Shown one piece after another: positions 13,893 through 21,519 of a DNA stretch of 40,810 nt. The stretch spans positions 1-40,810 of the forward strand of contig NZ_UNRG01000018.1 in NCBI RefSeq assembly GCF_900537115.1, in the 5' to 3' direction. The translations under genes and the position numbers were made by a program. Numbering within the stretch: the first letter of the stretch is position 1; each line of letters starts with the position of its first letter. The stretch is from Arthrobacter sp. Alg241-R88. GTDB lineage: Bacteria; Actinomycetota; Actinomycetes; Actinomycetales; Micrococcaceae. Below the pieces are notes generated by a model that had not been told where the DNA came from, searched no databases, and worked only from the letters and a program-made list of their open reading frames with translations.

Positions 13893-14275
13893 CCTCCATC
13901 CCGCTCCCCTTCGAGCTGCCGCCGCTCACCAAAAACCAGGTTCGTCGCCTTCACCACCACAAGGAAGCGAAGATCCGTCGCCAGTCGATGGAAGCAACCC
14001 GGTGGGCCATCCGGGCAGCGAAGGTCCAGCCCCTCGAACAGGCCGTCGTCATATTGCATTGGCGTGTTCCCAACCGGCACCGACGCGACGGTGATGGCGC
14101 ACAGCCGACCCTCTCGTTCTGCCTCGACGCGCTGGTCCTCGAGGGCGTGCTGCCTGACGACTCGTGGAAATTCGTCGCCCATTCCGGCGTGACCGTTCAC
14201 CCGCCGATCCCTGGACAGCCCGGCGCTCTCTGGCTGTCCATCAACGACCCGACCGATCTCAAGGAATCCGCATGA
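13889..14275 (+). CDS. RusA-like Holliday junction resolvase
   Basis: 128 residues. GTG overlaps the methylase stop. The order of features matches RusA: an N-terminal LPFELPPLTKNQVRR strand-loop, the acidic region RRDGDGAQPTLSFCLDALV, and GVLPDDSWKFV with the DD pair. The usual DxDN and Lys after it are replaced by DGDG, so activity is uncertain although the fold is likely. RusA proteins cut four-way junctions made by annealing. Confidence 0.65.
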   Translation: MTSIPLPFELPPLTKNQVRRLHHHKEAKIRRQSMEATRWAIRAAKVQPLEQAVVILHWRVPNRHRRDGDGAQPTLSFCLDALVLEGVLPDDSWKFVAHSGVTVHPPIPGQPGALWLSINDPTDLKESA

Positions 14276-14406
14276 TGAATGACGAGCTCCGCGACCTCAT
14301 CGAGGCCCGACCAACCCCGACCCGCGAGCAGTACGAGGCGGCTGAGGCGTGTTTGCGTCGGCTTGCCCCTGACCTGCTCGACATGGTGATCGGCGGTGTC
14401 GCATGA
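14272..14406 (+). CDS. Small protein, 44 aa
   Basis: Starts MMNDELRDLIEARPTPTREQ in an ATGA overlap and holds EAAEACLRRLAPDLLDMV, predicted helical. Its stop overlaps the MT-A70 gene. Function unknown; possibly a small partner of one of the flanking enzymes. Confidence 0.5.
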   Translation: MMNDELRDLIEARPTPTREQYEAAEACLRRLAPDLLDMVIGGVA

Positions 14407-14951
14407 GCGGCTACAAAACTATCGTCGCCGACCCTCCGTGGCCGTCGATGCACCAGCGCAGCACGTACCACCGAGGCAAGCCGGAGCGCCACTACAACAC
14501 GATGCCCATCGAGGACATCTGCGACCTTCCGGTGAGCGACTGGGCCGACGTCGACGCGCACCTGTGGCTGTGGGGCGTCAACCGGCTCATGGAGGACGCC
14601 TACAAGGTGGTCCGCGCATGGGGCTTCACGCCGATGTCGGTCCTGACGTGGTGCAAGCCCGGTCCCGGGATGGGCTACTACCTCCGAACGAACACCGAGC
14701 ACTGCATCTTCGCCACTCGCGGCAAGCCGATGGTGCCCGACACGAAGGCGATGTCGTCGTGGTACGAGTGGCCTCGCCTTCGCCACTCACAGAAGCCCGA
14801 CGAGTTCTTCGACATCGTCGAGACGGTGTCGCCCGCGCCACGCTTAGAGCTGTTCGCGCGGAACTACCGCGAGGGCTGGGACTCATACGGCGACGAGGCA
14901 CCCCGTCGCTCGGACGTGAGCCGCTTTCTGGACGAGGGCGGTGTCGCATGA
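14403..14951 (+). CDS. MT-A70-family N6-adenine DNA methyltransferase
   Basis: 182 residues. DPPW (residues 10-13) is the MT-A70 catalytic motif. The family pattern continues with HYNTMPIEDICDLPV, HLWLWGVNRLMEDAYKVVRAWGF, LTWCKPGPGMGYYLRTNTEH and RHSQKPDEFFDIVE. Phages use such enzymes to hide from host restriction. It lies in the same operon as a second, unrelated methylase (13350), and the two need not share a target. Confidence 0.88.
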   Translation: MSGYKTIVADPPWPSMHQRSTYHRGKPERHYNTMPIEDICDLPVSDWADVDAHLWLWGVNRLMEDAYKVVRAWGFTPMSVLTWCKPGPGMGYYLRTNTEHCIFATRGKPMVPDTKAMSSWYEWPRLRHSQKPDEFFDIVETVSPAPRLELFARNYREGWDSYGDEAPRRSDVSRFLDEGGVA

Positions 14952-15238
14952 GCGAGCGCCACACCGACCACACCAAAGACGCCGCCATCCACGACTACCT
15001 CACCACCGGCGACCCCTACTCCGTCGTCGACGGCCGCCACGGAATCAGCCGGTCCGCCCTCCACGCCTGGGTCAACCCCGACGGCGTCAAGAAACGGAAG
15101 CCGAAGACGTGGGGCGCAGACGAGGTCGCACTAACGGGCGGCCACTGGACCCCCAAGGGCGGCATCAGCGTGTGGCAGCCCTGCTTCTACGCGTCCGTCG
15201 ACGCCTGCGACATCAACCACCGCAACTCAGCCGCGTGA
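14948..15238 (+). CDS. Unknown protein with a helix-turn-helix-like segment, 96 aa
   Basis: ATGA overlap start. AAIHDYLTTGDPYSVVDGRH and GISRSALHAWVNPDGVKKRK resemble a homeodomain-like HTH (helix, turn, then SRSALHAW as recognition helix). The C-terminal half, VALTGGHWTPKGGISVWQPC, is unassigned. It may be a DNA-binding regulator of early genes. Confidence 0.55.
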   Translation: MSERHTDHTKDAAIHDYLTTGDPYSVVDGRHGISRSALHAWVNPDGVKKRKPKTWGADEVALTGGHWTPKGGISVWQPCFYASVDACDINHRNSAA

Positions 15239-15369
15239 TCAACCCATCCGGCAATGGATGGCTCGCGTCCTGCGAGCCCTGCCGCTGGGAGTTCTACAGC
15301 ACCAGACGACCCACTGCCGACAAGGCAGCCCACGAACACCGCAAGACCAACCACAAGGAGAACCAGTAA
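15235..15369 (+). CDS. C2H2-like zinc-finger protein, 44 aa
   Basis: GTG overlap start. CEPCRWEFY, then AHEHRKTNH: Cys-x2-Cys and His-x-His at the spacing of a single treble-clef or C2H2 finger. It precedes SSB with a TAATG overlap. Function unknown. Confidence 0.6.
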   Translation: MINPSGNGWLASCEPCRWEFYSTRRPTADKAAHEHRKTNHKENQ

Positions 15370-15788
15370 TGCTCCCCTCGATCACCATCGACGGCCGACT
15401 CGTCGCCGACCCCGAGCTCCGCTTCACGACGGGCGGCAAGGCTGTCTGCTCCATGCGAGTCGCCGCTTCCGACAGCAAGAAGGACGCCAACGAGCAGTGG
15501 CAGACCACCGAGCAGATCTTCATCGGCGTCTCGCTCTGGGAGGCCGAGGGCGAGGCTGCGGCGGAGGCGTTCCGGAAGGGCGACCAGGTGCTCGTCACCG
15601 GCCGCATCTTCCAGCGCGAGTACGAGGCCAGCAACGGCGAGAAGCGGACATCGCTCGAGCTCAAGTTCCCGACCGTCGCGAAGAAGGTCAGAGCGCCGCG
15701 GGGTGAGCGTTCCGCAATCCGATCCGCGCCCCCGGTCAACGACCCGTGGGGCAGCGTGCCGGCGCGGAACGACGAGCCTCCGTTCTGA
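15369..15788 (+). CDS. ssb: Single-stranded DNA-binding protein
   Basis: 139 residues. The OB-fold spans about 1-105: ITIDGRLVADPELRFTTGGK, SMRVAASDSKKD, FIGVSLWEAEGEAAAEAFRKG and DQVLVTGRIFQREYE. A short flexible linker ends in an acidic DEPPF tip, the usual partner-binding tail. It coats single-stranded DNA during phage replication and annealing. ATG start in a TAATG overlap. Confidence 0.92.
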   Translation: MLPSITIDGRLVADPELRFTTGGKAVCSMRVAASDSKKDANEQWQTTEQIFIGVSLWEAEGEAAAEAFRKGDQVLVTGRIFQREYEASNGEKRTSLELKFPTVAKKVRAPRGERSAIRSAPPVNDPWGSVPARNDEPPF

Positions 15789-15792
15789 TCCG

Positions 15793-16143
15793 ATGCCGAC
15801 ACGTCAAGGCCCACTGGTCATCCCTGTGGAAGCACCCTTCCCGCTGTCGGCGAGTGCCTGTTCAATGGATCACAAGACACCGACAAACAGTCGGCCCGGC
15901 GGGAGTTGCAGCTCCGCACCGGGCCTCGCCGACCAGAAAGACACCGACCGACTCATGGACATTGTGCACGCGCGCACCGACAGCGCGCCACCCCGACCAT
16001 CGTTCTGCCCCAAGTGCAGCCTGCCGGCCACCAATACGCCAACCCCCCGAACGGTCAACGGCGATCCGGCCGGAATCGTCACTGCCTACTACGTGTGCCC
16101 CCGGGAACACATCTGGGCCGTCCGCTGGGACGAGGCCGCGTAG
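15793..16143 (+). CDS. Zinc-ribbon protein of uncertain start
   Basis: The C-terminal 60 residues hold CPKCSLPATN and a later CPREH, which fits a CxxC...CxxxH ribbon and supports the reading frame. The start is unclear: ATG 15793 lies 4 bp after the SSB stop but has no Shine-Dalgarno, while ATG 15955 would give only the 62-residue ribbon. The frame upstream of 15955 has ordinary GC at third positions. Its stop overlaps the next GTG (TAGTG). Confidence 0.5.
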   Translation: MPTRQGPLVIPVEAPFPLSASACSMDHKTPTNSRPGGSCSSAPGLADQKDTDRLMDIVHARTDSAPPRPSFCPKCSLPATNTPTPRTVNGDPAGIVTAYYVCPREHIWAVRWDEAA

Positions 16144-16958
16144 TGGCCAAGATTCGCGGCATCAAGCCGGAGACGTGGACCGACGACAAGTTCGTCCAGC
16201 TCTCCCCTCTCGCCCGCCTGCTCTTCATCGGCATGTGGAACCTCGCCTGCGACAACGGGCATGTCGAAGACAACGCCGTCCAGCTCAAGATCCGCCTCCT
16301 CCCGATGGACCCTTGCACTGTTCCTGCACTGGTCGACGAGATGGTCCTCACCGGCCAGGTTGAGCGGCATGAGGGATACTTGAAGGTCATCAAGCTCGCT
16401 GAGCACCAGCACATCGACATGCGGTGGTTGAGCATCTGCGAGTGGTGCGAACACGACGAGCACTCGGCGTACAAGCCCACCCAGAAGAAGCCCCGCAAGG
16501 CGAGTGCTCCTAGTGCGCTCGACGAGCAACCCGCGAGCACACCGCGAGCGCTCGACGCTGATGGTGATGTTGATGGTGAGTTGAAGGTGAGTGGAAGTGA
16601 CGCGGCGCCCGGCGTCACTTCCACGAAGAAGAAGGCCGCCAGTCGCAAGCGACCGGCCACACCACTACCTTCGGATTGGCAGCCGACCGAGCAGCACTGG
16701 GAAAAGCGCCACGACGCCATCGATGTCGAGCGCGAGGCCACAAAGTTCCGACTCCACGCCGAAGCCAACGACCGCCGCCAAGTGAGCTGGAATGCCGCCT
16801 TCTCGCAGTGGCTCCTCAATGCCCGGCCGGACCCCCGCTCCACCAAGCCGAGGAACCTCCCGAACGTCCACGACCTCGAGCGCCCGCCCGATGGCCTCTC
16901 TCCTGACGAGTACGCCCAATGGGAGTACGAGCGGCGCCAGAAGCGGGGGCGAGCATGA
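16143..16958 (+). CDS. Replisome organiser / helicase-loader-like replication protein
   Basis: 271 residues. The N-terminal winged-helix-like region begins AKIRGIKPETWTDDKFVQLS and holds ARLLFIGMWNLACDNGHVED and EGYLKVIKLAEHQHID, a pattern common to phage replication initiators. A low-complexity basic linker (about 120-190) leads to a C-terminal segment with FRLHAEANDRRQVSWNAAF and QWLLNARP, as in DnaT/DnaD-type loaders. It lies directly before DnaB, its likely partner. Confidence 0.75.
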   Translation: MAKIRGIKPETWTDDKFVQLSPLARLLFIGMWNLACDNGHVEDNAVQLKIRLLPMDPCTVPALVDEMVLTGQVERHEGYLKVIKLAEHQHIDMRWLSICEWCEHDEHSAYKPTQKKPRKASAPSALDEQPASTPRALDADGDVDGELKVSGSDAAPGVTSTKKKAASRKRPATPLPSDWQPTEQHWEKRHDAIDVEREATKFRLHAEANDRRQVSWNAAFSQWLLNARPDPRSTKPRNLPNVHDLERPPDGLSPDEYAQWEYERRQKRGRA

Positions 16959-18247
16959 ACGACGAAATGCCCACCGCGAACGACGCAGAGGTCTCACTGC
17001 TCGGCGCGTGCATGTCTGGATTCCCCGACATCGACGACATCGACCTAGAGTCGTCCGACTTCTACCAGCGCATCAACGGCGACATCTGGGCCGCGATTCG
17101 ACGAGTACATGCGACCGGAGCTCAGCCCGATGCCGTGAGCGTCCGGCTGGCCTTGACCAACCCGCCGCCCAGCTTCAACCCGGTGCGCCTGTTCGAGATG
17201 ACGCAACTCGTTCCCGTTGTTGCCCGGGCGCCCTTCTATGCCGAGCAGGTTGCCGCCGCATCGGGTCGACGACGACTCATGGAGGCTTCGGTAGCACTGT
17301 CGGAAATCGCGAACGAGGTCGGCGACATCGACGAGCAGCGCGAGATGGCTCGCCAAGCCGTCGACGACGCGACCCGGGGACGCTCAACCTCCAAGGCCCG
17401 CACCATCGCCGACATCCTGCCGAGCGTCATAGACACCGCGCAGAACGGGCGCACGGCACTCCTCGGATCCGGGTGGCCGGATGTCGACCGGCTTATCGGC
17501 GGTCTCGGCCCGGGTCGTCTCGTCGTGGTCGGCGCCCGCCCAGGCGTCGGCAAGTCGGTCATGGGCACCAACCTTGCGCTGCACTTCGCGCACCACCACG
17601 AGCACGCGGTCCTCCTGGCGTCGCTCGAGATGCCCGAGGACGAGGTCGGGCAAAGGCTTCTCGCGGCCTTCGCCGACGCCAACCTCTCGAGCCTTCAGGA
17701 CGGCACGACCGACGAGCGGACGTGGCAGAAGATCGCCGAACGTCACGCCGCTCTCGACGCGCTGCCCATCCACATCGACGACACGGCCGGGCAGACCGTC
17801 ACGCACATCCGGAAGAAGGCCCGCGATGTTCAGCGCACCCGCGACGACCTCGCGTTGATCGTCGTCGACTACCTCCAGCTCGTGCGGCCGGCGGACGATC
17901 GCAAGTCGTCGAACCGTGCGGAACAGGTCGGGCAGATCAGTCGAGATCTGAAGCTACTCGCCCGCGAGACGGGTGCGTGCGTTGTCGCGATGGCGCAGGT
18001 GAACCGAGAGGGAACCAAGCATCAGGACGGCAAGCCTCGGATGACCGACCTCAGGGAGTCGGGATCCATCGAGGCCGACGCCGACCAGGTGATCCTCCTG
18101 CACCAGCCGGACGACGAGATACCCGAGATCGAAGTGCTGGTCGACAAGAACCGTCATGGACCCAAGGGAGTAGCCAACCTGCAGATGCAGGGGTTCTACG
18201 CCCGCCTCGCCTCGGTCTCGCGCCACTACGGAAGGGAGCTGGCATGA
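16955..18247 (+). CDS. dnaB: Replicative DnaB-like helicase
   Basis: 430 residues. The N-terminal DnaB helical domain begins EVSLLGACMSGFPDIDDIDL and is followed by the RecA core. Walker A GARPGVGKS is at about 193-201, Walker B LIVVDYLQL at about 300-308, and the downstream RDLKLLARETGACVVAMAQV and DLRESGSIEADADQVILLH match motifs H3 and H4. It unwinds DNA at the phage fork. ATGA overlap with the replisome organiser. The middle of the N-domain is somewhat shorter than usual. Confidence 0.93.
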   Translation: MNDEMPTANDAEVSLLGACMSGFPDIDDIDLESSDFYQRINGDIWAAIRRVHATGAQPDAVSVRLALTNPPPSFNPVRLFEMTQLVPVVARAPFYAEQVAAASGRRRLMEASVALSEIANEVGDIDEQREMARQAVDDATRGRSTSKARTIADILPSVIDTAQNGRTALLGSGWPDVDRLIGGLGPGRLVVVGARPGVGKSVMGTNLALHFAHHHEHAVLLASLEMPEDEVGQRLLAAFADANLSSLQDGTTDERTWQKIAERHAALDALPIHIDDTAGQTVTHIRKKARDVQRTRDDLALIVVDYLQLVRPADDRKSSNRAEQVGQISRDLKLLARETGACVVAMAQVNREGTKHQDGKPRMTDLRESGSIEADADQVILLHQPDDEIPEIEVLVDKNRHGPKGVANLQMQGFYARLASVSRHYGRELA

Positions 18248-18402
18248 CCTGGTACTCGACATGGCCCAGCAACGGGAAACCCGCCTACAGGGAGCATCCC
18301 ACCGAAGCGCAAGCCGAAGCCCACGCAAAGTTCATCGTCGACAGCAAAACCGCCCTGTACGCCACCGCATTCGAAGCCAACCAACCGGAGATGAGCGCAT
18401 GA
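18244..18402 (+). CDS. Unknown small protein, 52 aa
   Basis: ATGA overlap start. MTWYSTWPSNGKPAYREHPT, then an Ala/Glu-rich helix (EAQAEAHAKFIVDS) and a beta end (KTALYATAF). No family recognised. Confidence 0.55.
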   Translation: MTWYSTWPSNGKPAYREHPTEAQAEAHAKFIVDSKTALYATAFEANQPEMSA

Positions 18403-18776
18403 GCAACCTGTTGTGGATCGGCGACCCGGGCGCCCGCGATGCGCCCAACGAGATGCGCGCCACCTACGTCGGACCCGCCAAGGCGTTTTGCCCCTGCGAC
18501 ACGGACAACCCGCAGGACTGCAAGCCCGAGGAGTGGCGGCCTGCCCACTCGCCGCGACCACCCTGTGAGCGATGCGGCGCGCCGCTCTACGGACACCAAG
18601 GCAACTACTGCCGCCGCCCGACGCCCTGGGCTCCGCGCGTCGACACGAACTGGATCTGGCACTCGCTGATTGAGCGCACGCCTTGGACGCCCCAAGCGGT
18701 CGACGTCATGCGCAAGGCCCTCGCCAACTACTACGCCGCGACCCCCGACCGCCCCTCTGCCAAGGAGCAGCCATGA
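18399..18776 (+). CDS. Unknown protein with zinc-binding cluster, 125 aa
   Basis: ATGA overlap start. CPCDTDNPQDC, then CERCGAPLYGHQGNYC, is a six-Cys arrangement that suggests two zinc knuckles. The rest (WIWHSLIERTPWTPQAV, then VMRKALANYYAATP) is helical. It lies in the replication operon. Function unknown. Confidence 0.6.
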   Translation: MSNLLWIGDPGARDAPNEMRATYVGPAKAFCPCDTDNPQDCKPEEWRPAHSPRPPCERCGAPLYGHQGNYCRRPTPWAPRVDTNWIWHSLIERTPWTPQAVDVMRKALANYYAATPDRPSAKEQP

Positions 18777-19402
18777 CCACCAGCCCCTCGCATCTCGACA
18801 TTCACGACCACATCGAACAACTCGTGGAACACCACACCCACCGGGAGCCCTACTCCTACCGCAACGGACAACAGCTCGCGATCTTCACCCACCTCACGAT
18901 GGTTCCGCCGCTCATCGACCAACTCGACGAAGCCAACGCCACCACCAAAGGCGACGTATCAGGCGGCGCCGGCTACAGCAGTCGACCAGCGGCGTCCATC
19001 GAATCCATCGACACCCTCATGTTCATCGACGACGAAGCCGCACGGTGGGTCCGCCGCCTCGGTGAGGACGACCCCAGCGACACCAAAGCCTGCATCCGAC
19101 GCGTCCACGCCCTCCACGCCAGCCAGGACGCCGCCACCAAGGCCGACATCGAACGCGCCGTGAAGCGGTGGTGGTCGCAGGCCCGGATCACCAGTGGCTG
19201 GGACTCCCCGGCGTGGCGACCAGACAACACGTGCCCTGTCTGCGAGGTCCGCCGGTCGCTGCGGATCAAGCTCGCCGACCAGATGGCGCACTGTGTCGAG
19301 TGCCGCAGCCTCTGGCTTCCGGAGGAGATCGGGTTGCTGGCCGACTGGATCCGCCTCGAAAACGCCGAAGACGAAGAAACGACCGAAGAGGAAGCATCAT
19401 GA
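18773..19402 (+). CDS. Unknown protein with C-terminal zinc ribbon, 209 aa
   Basis: Long helical N-region (HDHIEQLVEHHTHREPYSYR at about 9-28, then VPPLIDQLDEANA), a middle with MFIDDEAARWVRRLGEDD, and a C-terminal ribbon CPVCEVRRSLRI...CVECRSLW. This layout occurs in early regions of many actinophages as an unnamed family. An acidic tail (ENAEDEEETTEE-like) ends it. The ribbon may contact nucleic acid. Confidence 0.65.
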   Translation: MTTSPSHLDIHDHIEQLVEHHTHREPYSYRNGQQLAIFTHLTMVPPLIDQLDEANATTKGDVSGGAGYSSRPAASIESIDTLMFIDDEAARWVRRLGEDDPSDTKACIRRVHALHASQDAATKADIERAVKRWWSQARITSGWDSPAWRPDNTCPVCEVRRSLRIKLADQMAHCVECRSLWLPEEIGLLADWIRLENAEDEETTEEEAS

Positions 19403-19635
19403 GTGACCCCGGGAGGAACGACGCGCTTCGCGATCTCCGCGACCGACTGGCGCGCGCGAACAACACGCTGCTCGACATGAAGCACCAGACCGAACGCATC
19501 ACCGGCAAGGCCGAAGGCGTCAGGCTCGCGCTGTCCTACCTCGACGATGCGTTGCGGACCAGCCCCGGAACCTGTTGGTGCGACGGACCCGACTGCGGCC
19601 AGATTCCCTGTGTCGAGGAAGTAGGACGGGCCTGA
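19399..19635 (+). CDS. Small coiled-coil protein with Cys-rich end, 78 aa
   Basis: ATGA overlap start. LRDLRDRLARANNTLLDMKH continues as a coiled coil to about residue 40; the end holds CWCDGPDCGQIPC, four closely spaced Cys. It is the last gene of the early operon before the promoter-terminator cassette at 19664. Confidence 0.6.
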   Translation: MSDPGRNDALRDLRDRLARANNTLLDMKHQTERITGKAEGVRLALSYLDDALRTSPGTCWCDGPDCGQIPCVEEVGRA

Positions 19636-19663
19636 TACACCCGATTGGAGCAAAACACCAGAG

Positions 19664-19692
19664 TTGACTTGCGAACAGACTAGGCGTATGAG
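19664..19692 (+). promoter_or_regulatory. Strong sigma-70-like promoter
   Basis: TTGACT (19664-19669), a 17-bp spacer, then TATGAG (19687-19692). Transcription should start near 19699. It lies between the early operon and the late half, and has a terminator only about 50-80 bp downstream. Confidence 0.65.
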
Positions 19693-19698
19693 CGCGAG

Positions 19699-19780
19699 GT
19701 GTGCTAGGCTCCTGTGTTGACGGGAGGAGTGTCTCCCGATCAAGAAGCCCCGAGACTGCCAACGCGGTCTGGGGCTTCTT
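19699..19780 (+). ncRNA. Predicted short structured RNA (~80 nt)
   Basis: The transcript from the promoter at 19664 would hold two stem-loops: CGGGAG/CTCCCG (19721-19738) and the terminator at 19742-19780. It has no open frame with a properly spaced Shine-Dalgarno; the GGGAGGAG sequence lies inside the first stem. It may be a regulatory small RNA, or the leader of a late operon controlled by antitermination. No Q-like protein is recognised nearby. Confidence 0.5.
19742..19780 (+). terminator. Strong intrinsic terminator
   Basis: AAGAAGCCCC pairs perfectly with GGGGCTTCTT, and AGAC with GTCT, around a 10-nt loop. The 3' arm ends in TTCTT. The symmetric A-rich and T-rich flanks mean it could act in both directions. 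Confidence 0.85.
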
Positions 19781-19899
19781 GCATGTGCAGACCCCGCCCT
19801 GGGACGACACCTCGCTCACGACGCCCCCGCGTCACGGCCACGGCCGAATAGCCACCACGTCCAGACGAGTCGGGTACGCACTTCCACCGGGAGGTCTAG

Positions 19900-20094
19900 A
19901 TGCAAGCCACGGTCCAGATCTCTCCAGACGGCATGGTCATCGCCAACCTCGACAGCGACGACTACGACGATGACGAAGACGCCCGCGCGCTGCTGAACCT
20001 GCGGGCCGACGACATGCTCGACCAGTGCGCCCGTGTCGCTATCGACGCGTGGTTCGAGATCCGCTCTCGGGAAGACACCGAGGACGGCGAATGA
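19900..20094 (+). CDS. Acidic small protein, 64 aa
   Basis: ATG after GGGAGGT, one of the best ribosome sites in the early half. The chain is QATVQISPDGMVIANLDSDD, then YDDDEDARALLNLRADDMLD; acidic and helical. It is the first gene after the terminator at 19742. No family recognised. The 119 bp between terminator and start hold no other credible gene. Confidence 0.65.
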   Translation: MQATVQISPDGMVIANLDSDDYDDDEDARALLNLRADDMLDQCARVAIDAWFEIRSREDTEDGE

Positions 20095-20240
20095 GCATGG
20101 TTGGCGAGAACGGCCCCCCGCTTGAGGGTTGGACACTTCCGCCTCGTTGCTGCGGCAACTGGTGTGAGGGCGCGTCCTGCGAGCTTTGCGGGCGACATAA
20201 GCGTGACATCCCCGCGAACATCGGGCTCGGCGAGAACTGA
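20091..20240 (+). CDS. Zinc-binding small protein, 49 aa
   Basis: ATGA overlap start. CCGNWCEGASCELCGRHKRD has five Cys and one His within 20 residues. Function unknown. After its stop the 152-bp gap 20241-20392 holds a 9-bp inverted repeat (CATCAACCG at 20254, CGGTTGATG at 20324) and no clear promoter. Confidence 0.55.
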   Translation: MSMVGENGPPLEGWTLPPRCCGNWCEGASCELCGRHKRDIPANIGLGEN

Positions 20241-20392
20241 GCCCTCCGAACCACATCAACCGTCGCCCGGATACCGAGTCGGTGCTGCCACCGTCTGCCG
20301 TTTGATCGGCGTCGCTTCGGGGTCGGTTGATGTTCAGCACCACCCAGTCTCGGTCACACCCCGCCGCAAGGCGCGTCCCCGGAGGTCCCTCC

Positions 20393-20674
20393 GTGTCAAA
20401 GATCGCCCACAAGATCGCCACATCCCCAGCACCCGACACCGTTCGGACCCGCCGCGGACCCGCGAACGCCTGCTACCCCCTCTACGGCGAGGGAGACCTT
20501 GCCGACTGGGAAGCCGTCGAGAACCTACGCATCGGCCCACCCAAGCTGGAATGGCGCGACGTCCAGGCCCACATCGACGGGCTCCTCGACGTCGCCCAGC
20601 CGCTGCCGCTGGAGAAGTTCCGCTACCACTGGCGCCGCCGCTGCTACTGCTGGCCCGAGGACCTGCGCCGATGA
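20393..20674 (+). CDS. Unknown basic protein, 93 aa
   Basis: GTG chosen because GGAGGT lies 6 nt upstream; a longer ATG start at 20330 lacks one. Features: SKIAHKIATSPAPDTVRTRR at the start, YPLYGEGDLADWEAVENLRI in the middle, then LPLEKFRYHWRRRCYCW near the end. The basic and aromatic C-terminus suggests nucleic-acid binding. Its stop overlaps the exonuclease ATG. Confidence 0.65.
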   Translation: MSKIAHKIATSPAPDTVRTRRGPANACYPLYGEGDLADWEAVENLRIGPPKLEWRDVQAHIDGLLDVAQPLPLEKFRYHWRRRCYCWPEDLRR

Positions 20675-21519
20675 GTGAACTCGCGCAACGCCTCGCCGCC
20701 GCTCCCCCGGCGAAGCTCCAGAACGCCCACAACGTTCTCATCTACGACATCGAACGAGTCCCCGGCCGCGCGATCCACAAGCACCGCGGACTCACCATCG
20801 AAGGCGACTTCTGGGACCTCAACTCCTGGAAGCACACCCTCGGCTACCGGCTCCCCGCCGACTCCGTCATCGAGTGGCCCCGCACCATCTGCGCCGCCTG
20901 GCGTTGGTACGGAAAGCCCAAGGTCCACTTCGCTGCCGAATGGCAGGCAGGCGGCCACGAGGGGATGCTGCGGAAGTTGTGGGACGCCCACAACAAGGCG
21001 CAGATCACCATCGGGCACAACATCAAGGGCTTCGACGAGCGGAAGCTGCTGTCCGACTGGCTGCTGTACGGCATGCCCCGTCCCGCACCTTCCAAGCCGT
21101 TCGACACGCTCACCGAGGCCCGCAAGCTCGGGTTCGAGTCCAACACCCTCGCCAGCCTCACCGACCGCCTCGGCATCGAGACGAAGACCGACAAGTACGA
21201 CGTCGTGACCGCTCGTGCTGCGTGTGCCGGCGACAGGGCTGCGCAGAAGAAGTTGCGGCTCTACAACGAGGGCGACATCGATGCCTCGACCGCGCTGTAC
21301 GACCGGCTGCGTCACTACTCGTCGTCGCACCCGCACAGCATGGTCGGCACCGCGAACGACCGGCCCACGTGCCACGCGTGCTGGGGTGACAACCTCGAGC
21401 GTACGGGCACCAAGTTGGCGACGCTGCTGACGTACGTCCTGTACCGCTGCCGTGATTGTGGCGCGAACGTGCAGGGCGCATGGCACGCACGGGTTGCTGT
21501 CACCAGGGGCGCCCGATGA
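20671..21519 (+). CDS. DnaQ-like 3'-5' exonuclease with C-terminal zinc ribbon
   Basis: 282 residues. ExoI motif YDIERVPG (Asp 26, Glu 28), ExoII GHNIKGFDERKL (Asp about 122) and ExoIII YNEGDIDAS (Tyr about 198, Asp about 202) are in the standard order and spacing. A C-terminal ribbon follows (CHACWGD, CRDCGAN). There is no polymerase domain, so this is a free-standing nuclease of the RNase H fold. It may supply 3' overhangs to ERF or degrade host DNA. Confidence 0.8.
   Translation: MSELAQRLAAAPPAKLQNAHNVLIYDIERVPGRAIHKHRGLTIEGDFWDLNSWKHTLGYRLPADSVIEWPRTICAAWRWYGKPKVHFAAEWQAGGHEGMLRKLWDAHNKAQITIGHNIKGFDERKLLSDWLLYGMPRPAPSKPFDTLTEARKLGFESNTLASLTDRLGIETKTDKYDVVTARAACAGDRAAQKKLRLYNEGDIDASTALYDRLRHYSSSHPHSMVGTANDRPTCHACWGDNLERTGTKLATLLTYVLYRCRDCGANVQGAWHARVAVTRGAR

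Noticed and set aside
15786..15950. Alternative frame after SSB with a Cys/Leu-rich stretch (GECLFNGSQDTDKQ)
   Set aside because: No ATG or GTG start, and no continuation into a recognisable domain.
19729..19851. A 40-codon GTG frame across the terminator at 19742
   Set aside because: The Shine-Dalgarno is only 2 nt from the GTG and is paired in a hairpin; the product is Arg/Pro-rich without pattern. The stretch is better read as structured RNA.
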